From contig JAKADE010000094.1 in the NCBI GenBank assembly GCA_021820785.1, forward strand, positions 1-8,673: a stretch of 8,673 nt of DNA, written 5' to 3'. The stretch's first letter is position 1; each line of letters begins with the position of its first letter. The notes beneath the pieces are model-generated. The model was not told the origin of the DNA. It saw only the letters and a program-made list of their open reading frames with translations, and made no database searches. Of the stretch, positions 1-6,784 are shown one piece after another. This DNA is from Pseudomonadota bacterium (GTDB lineage Bacteria > Pseudomonadota > Gammaproteobacteria > Steroidobacterales > Steroidobacteraceae). Position numbers and translations under genes: made by a program.

Positions 1-423
1 GCCGATCCGCAGTACGAGCGCTCGCAGGAGGCCTGGGAGCGTCTCGCTGCCGCGCGCGATGCACGCGGCCGGCGCATCGAAGTGGTGAAGCTGCCGATGC
101 CTGGGCCGCTGTACATGAGCGAAGCGGAGGCGGCGGGACTCGCTGCGAGTGCCGCCTGCAAGCCGCGCCACGCCGGGGAGCGCCTCGCGGCGAGCTACGT
201 GAACTTCTATTTCGCCAACGGCGGGCTGGTGATGCCGCGGCTCGATGAGCGCACCGACGCCGAGGCCGCCGCGATCCTGCGCCGCGCCTGCCCGGGACGA
301 GAGGTGATCGGCGTACCGGCGCGCGAGATTCTGCTCGGCGGTGGCGGCATCCACTGCATCACGCAGCAGGTCCCCGATCCGCACGCGCCGCGCGCGCGTC
401 CGGTGCCGGCCGCCGCCGTCTGA
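1..423 (+). CDS. aguA: Agmatine deiminase, C-terminal part (left-truncated)
   Basis: This is the last 140 codons of agmatine deiminase (agmatine iminohydrolase), which hydrolyses agmatine to N-carbamoylputrescine and ammonia in the cytoplasm, on the arginine-decarboxylase route to putrescine. The reading frame is open from base 1, so the N-terminal half lies outside the window; the family is usually about 340-370 residues. Family marks are visible in order: the VVKLPMPGPLYM segment near base 79, SYVNFYFANGGLVMP near 190-240, and the C-terminal GGGGIHCITQQVP block. The Cys codon at 355-357 in that block is the expected catalytic nucleophile of the guanidine-modifying fold. I remember the position before IHC as usually Asn (GGGN); here it is Gly. 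The usual partner, N-carbamoylputrescine amidase (aguB), is not visible and could lie upstream. The gene ends at TGA 421-423, inside a hairpin shared with the convergent dehydratase gene. Confidence 0.93.
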   Translation, partial: ADPQYERSQEAWERLAAARDARGRRIEVVKLPMPGPLYMSEAEAAGLAASAACKPRHAGERLAASYVNFYFANGGLVMPRLDERTDAEAAAILRRACPGREVIGVPAREILLGGGGIHCITQQVPDPHAPRARPVPAAAV

Positions 424-440
424 GCGCGCCGCAGCGCTCA
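421..440. terminator. Symmetric hairpin between convergent genes, carrying both stop codons
   Basis: A perfect 7-bp inverted repeat, TGAGCGC (421-427) and GCGCTCA (434-440), encloses a 6-nt loop GCCGCA. The left arm begins with the TGA stop of agmatine deiminase. The right arm ends with the reverse complement of the TGA stop of the minus-strand dehydratase gene. It fills the whole 14-bp gap between the two coding regions. There is no T-run on either side, so it is not a classical intrinsic terminator. A bidirectional stop or transcript 3'-end protecting hairpin is inferred from position and symmetry only. Confidence 0.5.
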
Positions 441-1421
441 GCCCTCGGCCGCCGGCTGCGTGGCGAGCAGCGACGCGTAGCGCGCCAGATCGACGTTGCC
501 GCCGGAGAGGATCACCCCGACCCGTTTGCCGGCGAGTGCGAGCTGGCCTGAGAACACGGCGGCCGCAGCGAGCACGCCGGTCGGCTCTAGCACGAGTTTC
601 ATGCGTTCGGCGAACCAGGCCATGGCCTCGAGCAGTTGCGCGTCGCTCACCGTCACGATGTCGCTGACCCGCGCGGCGATCACCGCAAACGTGTGCTGCC
701 CCAGATGCAGCGTCTGCGCGCCGTCGGCGAGCGTCTCGGGTGTGGCGATGTGCACGATGCGCCCCGCGCGAAAACTCTGCCGGCCGTCATCGCCGGCCTC
801 GGGCTCCACGCCGATCACGGTACAGCCGGGGCTCAGCGCATGGGCGGCCACCGCGCTGCCGGAGAGCAGGCCGCCGCCGCCGAGCGGCGCGAGCAGCACG
901 TCGAGCGGACCGACCGTCTCGATCAGCTCGGCCGCGGCGCTGCCCTGACCGGCCATGACGTCGGGGTGGTCGTAGGGCGGAATCAGGGTGAGTCCGCGCT
1001 CGGCGGCCAGTTGGCGGCCGAGCGCTTCGCGGTCCTCGCGGTAGCGGTCGTAGAACACCACTTCGCCCCCGTAGCCGCGCGTGGCGGCGACCTTGGTCCG
1101 CGGCGCGTCGCTCGGCATCACGATCACTGCATGGCTCGCGAGCAGCCGGCAGGCGAGCGCGATCGCCTGGGCATGGTTGCCGGAGGAGTATGCGACGACG
1201 CCGGCGGCGCGCTGCGCCGGATCGAGGCGCGCGACGGCGTTGTACGCGCCGCGGAACTTGAACGCGCCCATGCGCTGGAAGTTCTCGCACTTGAAGAACA
1301 GCTGCGCGCCGCAGCGGGCATCGGCGGTGCGCGAGGTCAGCACCGGCGTGCGGTGCGCGACGCCCGCCAGGCGCTGCTGCGCGGCCTGAATATCGGCAAA
1401 GGTGATGGGCAGTTCGGCCAT
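438..1421 (-). CDS. PLP-dependent serine/threonine dehydratase (serine racemase / hydroxyaspartate ammonia-lyase type)
   Basis: This 327-residue protein is a fold-type II PLP enzyme that deaminates hydroxy-amino acids (threonine or serine, possibly threo-3-hydroxyaspartate) to 2-oxo acids. The PLP lysine is K55 in MGAFKFRGA. Other marks are the substrate loop SSGNHAQ (79-85), the glycine-rich phosphate-binding GGGGLLSG (181-188) and SGGNVD (306-311). It has no C-terminal ACT-like regulatory domain, so it is not the roughly 500-residue biosynthetic IlvA; the length matches TdcB-like and serine racemase enzymes. VEPEAGDD places E206, G210 and D212 where human serine racemase has its divalent-metal ligands (E210, A214, D216), a feature TdcB lacks as I remember it. 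The ATG at 1421 begins 10 nt after the pirin stop. The only Shine-Dalgarno-like sequence, GAGGAG (1438-1443), is 16 nt away inside pirin, so translational coupling is likely. The family is clear; the exact substrate is open. Confidence 0.9.
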   Translation of the reverse strand: MAELPITFADIQAAQQRLAGVAHRTPVLTSRTADARCGAQLFFKCENFQRMGAFKFRGAYNAVARLDPAQRAAGVVAYSSGNHAQAIALACRLLASHAVIVMPSDAPRTKVAATRGYGGEVVFYDRYREDREALGRQLAAERGLTLIPPYDHPDVMAGQGSAAAELIETVGPLDVLLAPLGGGGLLSGSAVAAHALSPGCTVIGVEPEAGDDGRQSFRAGRIVHIATPETLADGAQTLHLGQHTFAVIAARVSDIVTVSDAQLLEAMAWFAERMKLVLEPTGVLAAAAVFSGQLALAGKRVGVILSGGNVDLARYASLLATQPAAEG

Positions 1422-1431
1422 GGCGGTCGGC

Positions 1432-2352
1432 TCAGGGCTCCTCGGGCAGCGGGATGAACTCGCGCTCGTCTCCGGGCACCCTGGGGAAGCGGCCGGCGCG
1501 CCAGTCCGCCTTGGCCTGCTCGATGCGCTCGAGGGAGCTTGCGACGAAGTTCCAGTAGAGGTGTCGCGGTCCGACCGGCTCCCCGCCGATGAGCGCGATG
1601 CGGGCACCGCGCTCGCTGCGCAGCCTGACCGGCGCGCCGGCGGCGAAGACCAGCATGCGGCCCGGGCCGGTTCGCTCCCCGGCGCACTCGATCTCGCCGT
1701 CGATCACGTACGCGGCCCGCTCGCTGCACTCGGCGGGCACGGTGAGCTCGCATCCCGGCTGCAGCGCCGCATCGGCGTAGAACAGCGGAGAGAGGATCGT
1801 CACCGGGGAGCGCTGTCCGAACAGCGTCCCGGCGAGCACCCGGATGCGCGCGCCCTGAAGTTCGAGCACCGGGAGCGTGGCGGCCGGGTGATGGTGGAAC
1901 TGCGGCGCGGTGTCCTCGTGCTCCGTCGGCAGCGCGACCCACAGCTGCAGCCCGTTCAGCCGCTGTGCGGTGTGGCGCAGCTCGGCACGGGTGCGCTCGG
2001 AGTGCACGATGCCGCGTCCGGCGGTCATCCAGTTGACGTCGCCGGGACGGATCGCCTGATGCGAGCCGAGGCTGTCGCGGTGGATGATCTCGCCCTCGAA
2101 CAGGTAGGTGACCGTGGCGAGACCGATGTGCGGGTGCGGGCGCACGTCGAGACCGTGGCCGGCCGCGAGCTGCGCCGGCCCCATGTGGTCGAAGAAGACG
2201 AACGGGCCGACCATGCGCCGCGCCACCGAGGGCAGCACGCGGGCGACTGTGAGCGCGCCGATGTCGCGCGGCCGCGCCTCGATCACATTCGCCAGCCCGG
2301 GCCCTGGCGCGCTCGCGGCGCGGGCGGGCTCGGCGGTGGGCAGGACACTCAT
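1432..2352 (-). CDS. Pirin family protein (cupin, iron-binding)
   Basis: A 306-residue bicupin of the pirin family. Pirins bind one metal, usually iron, in the N-terminal cupin. Family members act as redox-sensing protein partners or, in some bacteria, as quercetin 2,3-dioxygenases. Counting from the ATG at 2352, the metal ligands are H73 and H75 in RPHPHIG and H117 and E119 in the GRGIVHSE motif that follows DVNWMTA; these match the His-His-His-Glu set of human pirin. The C-terminal segment runs from HLYWNFVASS through FPRVPGDE to PLPEEP and is typical of the family. The length is close to human pirin (290) and longer than the 231-residue E. coli YhhW. I chose ATG 2352 because GGGAG (2361-2365) sits 8 nt upstream of it; the longer GTG start at 2409 would run through the intergenic palindrome. 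It is the first gene of a two-gene unit with the dehydratase. The cellular role cannot be told from sequence. Confidence 0.93.
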   Translation of the reverse strand: MSVLPTAEPARAASAPGPGLANVIEARPRDIGALTVARVLPSVARRMVGPFVFFDHMGPAQLAAGHGLDVRPHPHIGLATVTYLFEGEIIHRDSLGSHQAIRPGDVNWMTAGRGIVHSERTRAELRHTAQRLNGLQLWVALPTEHEDTAPQFHHHPAATLPVLELQGARIRVLAGTLFGQRSPVTILSPLFYADAALQPGCELTVPAECSERAAYVIDGEIECAGERTGPGRMLVFAAGAPVRLRSERGARIALIGGEPVGPRHLYWNFVASSLERIEQAKADWRAGRFPRVPGDEREFIPLPEEP

Positions 2353-2360
2353 GGGGCTCG

Positions 2361-2365
2361 CTCCC
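2361..2365 (-). promoter_or_regulatory. Ribosome binding site deciding the pirin start
   Basis: GGGAG on the minus strand is followed by 8 nt and then ATG at 2352. It supports that start over the in-frame GTG 57 nt further upstream at 2409. Confidence 0.6.
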
Positions 2366-2381
2366 GGCAGGACTTTGGCTG

Positions 2382-2401
2382 GCGCGATGCTAGCATCGCG
2401 C
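2382..2401. promoter_or_regulatory. Perfect 20-bp palindrome in the pirin/oxidoreductase divergent gap (candidate operator)
   Basis: GCGCGATGCTAGCATCGCGC reads the same on both strands over all 20 bases. It lies in the 116-bp gap between pirin (ATG at 2352, minus) and the oxidoreductase (ATG at 2469, plus). Each strand also carries TAGCAT (2391-2396 on plus, 2387-2392 on minus), a 4-of-6 match to the -10 box, so the palindrome may overlap one or both promoters. No convincing -35 box is visible on either side. A dimeric repressor or activator site controlling both genes is an inference from symmetry and position. No regulator gene is adjacent. Confidence 0.55.
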
Positions 2402-2458
2402 TCCGGCACCTGCGCGCGGCCCGTCGTGGCCGTGCGGCTGAGGCCGAGCTCAACGTAT

Positions 2459-2463
2459 GGAGG
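2459..2463 (+). promoter_or_regulatory. Ribosome binding site deciding the oxidoreductase start
   Basis: GGAGG lies 5 nt before the ATG at 2469. It overlaps the alternative in-frame ATG at 2457, which has no such site of its own, so the downstream ATG is preferred. Confidence 0.65.
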
Positions 2464-2468
2464 CCCTC

Positions 2469-3338
2469 ATGGACATCGGATTCATCGGACTGGGGAATAT
2501 GGGCAGCGCCATTGCCGCGCGGTTGCTCGGGGCCGGGCATCGGTTGCGCGTCTGGAACCGCTCGCCGCAGCCGCTCGAACCGCTCGTCGCCGCGGGCGCC
2601 GTGGCGGCCGGGAGTGCGCGCGAGGCGTGCGCGGCCGAGGTCGTGTTCTCGATCCTCAGCGACGATGCGGCGGTACGCGAGGTGCTGCTCCCGGCGGCGC
2701 TGCCCGCCGCGCCCGGCACCGTGCAGGTGAACATGGCGACCACCTCTCCTCAGCTGAGCGACGAACTCGCAGCCCGGTTCGGCGCCGCCGGCTGCGGTTA
2801 CATCGCCGCGCCGGTGCTCGGCCGGCCGGACGTCGCCGCAGCGGGCAAGCTGAACATCCTGGCCGCCGGAGCGCCCGCCGACCTCGACCGGGTGCAGGGG
2901 CTGTTCGATGTGATCGGGCAGAAGACGTGGCGTTTCGGCGAGCGTCCGGCGCAGGCGAATGTCGCGAAGCTGGCGATGAACTTCATGCTGGCGGCGGCGA
3001 TCGAGTCGATGGGCGAGGCGGCCGCGCTCGCCAGCGGCTACGCCATCGAACCGGCGCAGCTGTTCGAGCTGGTCAGTCAGACGTTCTTCCCCGGGATGGT
3101 CTACCAGGGCTACGGGCGGGTGATCGCCGAGTCACGCTACGAGCCGGCCGGATTCAAGGCCCGGCTCGGACTGAAGGACGTGCGTCTGGCGCTCGCCGCC
3201 GCCGAGGCGGTCAATGCCCCGCTGCCGTTCGCCAGCCTGATGCGCGATTCGCTGCTCGAGGGTTTGGCCCGCGGCGAGGGCGAGCGGGAGTTCGGCGCCG
3301 TTCTCGGCCGCGCGCCACTGCGCCGCGCCGGGCGCTAG
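2469..3338 (+). CDS. NAD(P)-dependent oxidoreductase, 3-hydroxyisobutyrate dehydrogenase family
   Basis: A 289-residue cytosolic beta-hydroxyacid dehydrogenase family enzyme, reducing or oxidising a small 3-hydroxy acid or semialdehyde with NAD(P). The Rossmann fold starts at once with GFIGLGNMG (4-12). VWNRSP (28-33) places Arg after the second strand, which in this family favours NADPH. The catalytic lysine is K167, with N171 four residues later, in NVAKLAMNF; LKDVRLAL (235-242) is the conserved helix of the all-alpha C-terminal domain. The substrate-binding signature, normally APVSGG followed by A and G residues, reads APVLGRPDVAAAG (114-126), so the usual Ser is Leu and the second Gly is Arg. 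Substrate prediction as hydroxyisobutyrate, tartronate semialdehyde or glyoxylate is therefore unsafe. The start is set by GGAGG 5 nt upstream. It diverges from pirin and its TAG stop overlaps that of the convergent TPR gene. Confidence 0.9.
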   Translation: MDIGFIGLGNMGSAIAARLLGAGHRLRVWNRSPQPLEPLVAAGAVAAGSAREACAAEVVFSILSDDAAVREVLLPAALPAAPGTVQVNMATTSPQLSDELAARFGAAGCGYIAAPVLGRPDVAAAGKLNILAAGAPADLDRVQGLFDVIGQKTWRFGERPAQANVAKLAMNFMLAAAIESMGEAAALASGYAIEPAQLFELVSQTFFPGMVYQGYGRVIAESRYEPAGFKARLGLKDVRLALAAAEAVNAPLPFASLMRDSLLEGLARGEGEREFGAVLGRAPLRRAGR

Positions 3339-4066
3339 AGCAGCCGGGACGCCGCGTCGAGCCAGGCGCGCTGGGCGCGCCGGTAGTGCGCCGGGGCGAT
3401 GCGCGCCCGCTCGAGCAGCTCGCGGGCCACCTTGCGGGCTGTCTCGCGATCCCCCTGACGTTCGAGCAACTGCGCATAGCGCACGGCGGCCTCGGCGCCG
3501 GGGTAGGCCGGTGCGAGCGCCTGGTATTGCGCGAGCGCCTGCTCGAGGCGGCCTTCCTGCTCGAGCGCGCGCGCATAGAGCAGATGGCGCTCCGGGGAGT
3601 TGAACTGCGGATTGTGCTGCATCAGCGCCTCGAGGGTGCTGCGCGCGGCGCTCGCCTCGCCGCTGCCGAACTGCGCGCGGGCCAGGCCGAGCATGAGATT
3701 CGGGTCGTGCTCGTACAGGCCGCTCAGGGTCTGGCGGTACTGCGCGATCGCCTCGGCGTAGCGCTCGTGGCGCACGAGCTCCTCGGCATATCGCTGCCGG
3801 CTCGCCACGTTGCCGGTGACCGCCGCCTCCTGCTCGAAGCGGCGCAGGTCCCCGTACGGGTCCATGGCCTGCTTCAGACCACGCCCGGCGCGCTGCGCGG
3901 TGCGGCTGCCGAACAGTTCCGGGAGGATCTCCACCGCCGCGTATGCGAGTGCTCCGAGCAGCGGCAGGAACAACATCACCCAGACCCAGATCCAGTTGCG
4001 CCCGGTCTTGATGCAATGGACGATCAGAGCGAGTGACAGCGCGTAGGGCAGGATCAGGTACAGCAT
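3335..4066 (-). CDS. Membrane-anchored tetratricopeptide repeat protein with PLDc_N-like N terminus
   Basis: A 243-residue protein of unknown specific role. Two hydrophobic segments open it, about residues 2-18 and 25-48 (WIWVWVMLFLPLLGALAYAA), separated by a short basic loop. The second ends in an E-I-L-P-E-L stretch, as in the PLDc_N (phospholipase D/nuclease N-terminal) membrane module, but no phospholipase domain follows. From about residue 88 to 226 there are roughly four helix-turn-helix TPR units with typical spacing: RYAEELVRHERYAEAIAQY, LGLARAQFGSGEASAARSTL, LYARALEQEGRLEQALAQY and RYAQLLERQGDRETARKVA. TPRs are protein-binding scaffolds, so an envelope assembly or anchoring role is plausible but inferred. 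An in-frame ATG at 4087 would add seven residues (MRYDSAP) and has a weak purine-rich stretch (GAGGCAGG) upstream; ATG 4066 has none. It diverges from the patatin gene. Confidence 0.8.
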   Translation of the reverse strand: MLYLILPYALSLALIVHCIKTGRNWIWVWVMLFLPLLGALAYAAVEILPELFGSRTAQRAGRGLKQAMDPYGDLRRFEQEAAVTGNVASRQRYAEELVRHERYAEAIAQYRQTLSGLYEHDPNLMLGLARAQFGSGEASAARSTLEALMQHNPQFNSPERHLLYARALEQEGRLEQALAQYQALAPAYPGAEAAVRYAQLLERQGDRETARKVARELLERARIAPAHYRRAQRAWLDAASRLL

Positions 4067-4145
4067 GGGCGCGCTATCGTACCGCATCCGGTGCCTGCCT
4101 CGCCCGGCCGGCAGATCGGCCCGCGATGCTGATATTCTGCCGCGC

Positions 4146-6437
4146 ATGAAATCCCTCAGAGCGCCCGGGATGCGCGGCGCGTTGCTCGTGCTCGCACTGC
4201 TGCTCGGCATGCCGTGGGCGGCGGCCGCGCCACGCCTGCGCTCCGGGGTGTATGTGCTCCACCCGGCGGCACTGCGGGCGGGCGCCTTGCGCCGGCCGCG
4301 CATCGGGCTGGTGCTCTCCGGCGGCGGGGCGCGCGGTCTGGCGCACATCGGGGTGCTGAAGGTGCTGCAGAAGCTGCGCGTGCCCATCGATGCCATTGCC
4401 GGCACCAGCATGGGCGCGGTGGTCGGCGGCCTTTACGCGAGCGGCCTCAACGCCGGACAGATCGAGTCGGTGGTGCGCTCGCTCAACTGGCAGGAGGCGT
4501 TTCGCGACCAGCCGCCACGGCAGGATCTGACGTTGCGGCGCAAGGAGGAGGACGACAACTTCCTGGTCAACTTCCGCATCGGGGTGCGCCACGGACACCT
4601 GGTGCTGCCGGAAGGGCTGATCGAAGGGCAGAGCCTCACCGAGATCCTGCGCCGGTTGACGTTGCCGGTGGCGCGCATCACGAATTTCAACGACCTGCCG
4701 ACGCCGTTTCGCGCTGTCGCCACCAACCTCGCCACGGGCGCGGAGGTGGTGATGAGTTCCGGCGATCTGACCAGCGCCATGCGCGCCAGCATGTCCGTGC
4801 CGGGCCTGTTCGCGCCGGTCGCACGCGGCGGCCAGCTGCTGATCGACGGGGGCGTCTCGGACAACCTGCCGATCGACGTTGCGCGTGCGATGGGCGTCGA
4901 TGTGCTGATCGTGGTCGATGTCAGCTACCCGATGGAGCCGCCGCGGCGGCTCAACGGCGTGGCCGGCATCAGCGCCCAGACCCTCGCGATCCTGATGAGA
5001 CGCCGCTCGGACCGGGAGCTGGCGACGCTCGGGCCGCACGATGTCCTCATCCAGCCGGACCTCCAGGGCATCTCCTCGTTCGACTTCGGCAACGTCAACC
5101 GCCTGCTGGCGATCGGTGAGGCGGCCGCCTGGAAGATGCGCAAGCGTCTCGCGGCGTTCTCGGTGAGTCCGGCGGCTTACCGGCGCTACCAGCAGCGGCG
5201 CGTGCGGCTGCGCCGCGCACCGCCGCGGATCGCGTTCGTCGAGGTACGCACCGGCTCGAGCAGCTACTCCGCGCCCATCGAGAAGCTCTTCAGCGACATG
5301 ATCGGCAAGCGGATGAATCCGAATGCGATCTCGCGGCGGATCACCACGTTGTACGGCCAGGGCGGCTTCGACACCCTCGATTACCAACTGGTGCGCCGCG
5401 CCGGTCGCTACGGTCTGCTGATCGATGCGCGTCGCGCCTCGATCGGCCCGAACTACCTGCGTTTCGGACTGAGCCTGCAGGATGATTTCTCCGGCGACGC
5501 GACCTACGAGGCGGCCGCCCGCTACGTCATGTCCGACATCACCCGTCCCGGAGGGGAGTGGGTGACGGACGGGGAGATCGGCCAGACCTCCCAGCTCGCC
5601 ACCGAGGTGTACCTGCCGTTCTCGAAGTTCTCCGGCTGGTTCGTGCTGCCGAAGGTCTCGATTGCCGCGAGCAATCTGCCATTCTTCATCGGCCAGCGCG
5701 TGCGCGCGCAGTACCGTGAGCACACGTTCCGCTACGGACTCGACTTCGGCAAGCAATTCGGCGACTGGGGCGAGATCCGCGCCGGGGTGTACCGCGAAGA
5801 GGGGCACTCGCGGCTGAACATCGGCGATCCGAACGATCCGGCGCTGCCGTTCCCGCCGCTGCAGAGTTTCGGCTCTCTGACTTATTTCCTGCGCTTCAGC
5901 TACGACACGCTCGACAACATCGATTTCCCGCACTCCGGCGAGCAGGCAACGCTGCAGTGGAGCAGCGCACACAATGTGGTCGGGGCGCTCTCGAGCTACA
6001 ACCGGGTGACGCTGCACTACCTGGCGGCGCACACCTGGGACGACCGCAATACCGTGGCGTTCGCATTCTCCGGTGGCAGTCTGCTGAACCGCGCCACGAA
6101 CCTGCGCATGGAGTTCCCGCTCGGGGGGTTCCTGAACCTCTCGGGACTGAAGCCGTACTCGCTGTACGGTCCGCATTTCGGGGTGGCGACCGTGTCGGTG
6201 TACCGCGAAATCGACCGCGGCGGTCCGGGGTATCTCGGGGTGCCGATCTACCTCGGCATGTCGCTCGAGGCGGGCAATGTGTGGCAGAACCTGAGCCAGG
6301 TGCGCTGGAACACGCTGCACAAGGATGCAAGCGTCTTTCTCGGGCTCGACACGTTCCTCGGGCCGCTGTACCTGGGCAGCGGCTTCGACGACCACGGCAG
6401 CCAGTCGTACTACCTGTTCCTCGGTCGCACGTTCTGA
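4146..6437 (+). CDS. PlpD-like type Vd autotransporter: patatin phospholipase with POTRA and outer-membrane barrel
   Basis: A 763-residue protein with the full architecture of type Vd secretion, as in Pseudomonas aeruginosa PlpD. A signal peptide (about 1-28: basic start, hydrophobic [10 protein letters not shown], then PWAAAA) leads into a patatin lipase domain (about 52-335). The oxyanion hole is SGGGARG (58-64), the nucleophile is S88 in GTSMG, and D234 in IDGGVSDN completes the Ser-Asp dyad. A single POTRA-like domain follows (about 361-432), then a barrel to the C terminus. Omp85-family marks in the barrel are FPHSGE (594-599) and [10 protein letters not shown] (659-668), which sits where the loop-6 VRGY-type motif is expected. 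The chain ends in LFLGRTF with a terminal Phe, the usual barrel-assembly signal. The expected role is export of a phospholipase A1-type enzyme to the cell surface. ATG 4146 keeps a normal signal peptide but has no Shine-Dalgarno; ATG 4170 is an alternative. Confidence 0.93.
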   Translation: MKSLRAPGMRGALLVLALLLGMPWAAAAPRLRSGVYVLHPAALRAGALRRPRIGLVLSGGGARGLAHIGVLKVLQKLRVPIDAIAGTSMGAVVGGLYASGLNAGQIESVVRSLNWQEAFRDQPPRQDLTLRRKEEDDNFLVNFRIGVRHGHLVLPEGLIEGQSLTEILRRLTLPVARITNFNDLPTPFRAVATNLATGAEVVMSSGDLTSAMRASMSVPGLFAPVARGGQLLIDGGVSDNLPIDVARAMGVDVLIVVDVSYPMEPPRRLNGVAGISAQTLAILMRRRSDRELATLGPHDVLIQPDLQGISSFDFGNVNRLLAIGEAAAWKMRKRLAAFSVSPAAYRRYQQRRVRLRRAPPRIAFVEVRTGSSSYSAPIEKLFSDMIGKRMNPNAISRRITTLYGQGGFDTLDYQLVRRAGRYGLLIDARRASIGPNYLRFGLSLQDDFSGDATYEAAARYVMSDITRPGGEWVTDGEIGQTSQLATEVYLPFSKFSGWFVLPKVSIAASNLPFFIGQRVRAQYREHTFRYGLDFGKQFGDWGEIRAGVYREEGHSRLNIGDPNDPALPFPPLQSFGSLTYFLRFSYDTLDNIDFPHSGEQATLQWSSAHNVVGALSSYNRVTLHYLAAHTWDDRNTVAFAFSGGSLLNRATNLRMEFPLGGFLNLSGLKPYSLYGPHFGVATVSVYREIDRGGPGYLGVPIYLGMSLEAGNVWQNLSQVRWNTLHKDASVFLGLDTFLGPLYLGSGFDDHGSQSYYLFLGRTF

Positions 6438-6452
6438 GGCGCTCGGCGCCTC
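6436..6452. terminator. Hairpin between convergent patatin and small hypothetical genes
   Basis: GAGGCGC (6436-6442), loop TCG, GCGCCTC (6446-6452) form a perfect 7-bp GC-rich stem that begins inside the patatin TGA stop. It fills most of the 22-bp gap before the convergent stop at 6460. No T-run follows on either strand, so termination, probably bidirectional, is inferred from position and stem strength. Confidence 0.5.
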
Positions 6453-6459
6453 GGGGCGC

Positions 6460-6726
6460 TCAGACCCTGTGGCTCTCGACCAGGTTCTCGACCTTCTCGA
6501 ACACCAGGGCGGGCTTGTCGCCGGCGCGCGAGTACTGGTGACGGCGGCTCATTTCGCTGAGCGCTGCGTCGCGCTCGGCGGCCGTGACGTACCAGTGCAG
6601 TCGGTGCCACTCCGGCCCGACCAGCTTGCGAAACGGATCCCCGGGACTGAGGCTCACGCGCACCCCATAGGGCCGCTGCCGATCCGTGTGGGGGCTCTTC
6701 AGGTTCTGTGGCTGGCTGATTCCCAT
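6460..6726 (-). CDS. Conserved hypothetical small protein
   Basis: An 88-residue soluble protein that I cannot assign a function. It starts [12 protein letters not shown], has a basic, proline-containing N terminus and no signal peptide or membrane segment, and contains aromatic patches ([17 protein letters not shown]) followed by [21 protein letters not shown]. Its amphipathic pattern suggests a single small folded domain. I recall similar short proteins annotated as hypothetical in Xanthomonadales, but this is from memory and unchecked. It is likely real because it is the only sensible reading of this gap, has its own ATG and ends in TGA just past a hairpin at the convergent patatin boundary. 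It is divergent from msrA with 84 bp between the starts. No Shine-Dalgarno is visible; an AT-rich CTTAAGCTT (reverse-strand reading) lies 11-19 nt upstream of the ATG. Confidence 0.7.
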   Translation of the reverse strand: MGISQPQNLKSPHTDRQRPYGVRVSLSPGDPFRKLVGPEWHRLHWYVTAAERDAALSEMSRRHQYSRAGDKPALVFEKVENLVESHRV

Positions 6727-6784
6727 GGCGCGCGAAGCTTAAGGTGCCAGGCGGCGCAGGCGCAAGAGCGCCCCCGCGACGCGC

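Noticed and set aside
1422..1607. N-terminal extension of the dehydratase reading back into pirin
   Set aside because: The extra 62 residues are Ser/Pro/Arg-rich, overlap pirin coding sequence and have no family counterpart; ATG 1421 gives the normal family length.
1402..2730. Plus-strand open frame opposite pirin
   Set aside because: Pirin metal ligands and C-terminal motif are intact on the minus strand; the opposite frame shows no protein family features.
2108..4036. Long plus-strand open frame spanning parts of pirin, oxidoreductase and TPR genes
   Set aside because: It crosses three well-supported genes in other frames and its product is Arg/Ala/Gly-rich with no motifs, so it is a GC-driven shadow.
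4074..6395. A 773-codon open frame on the minus strand antisense to almost the whole patatin gene
   Set aside because: The plus strand has clear domain motifs throughout. The antisense product is low-complexity, rich in Arg, His and Ala, with no family features. Stop-free antisense frames are expected in such GC-rich DNA.
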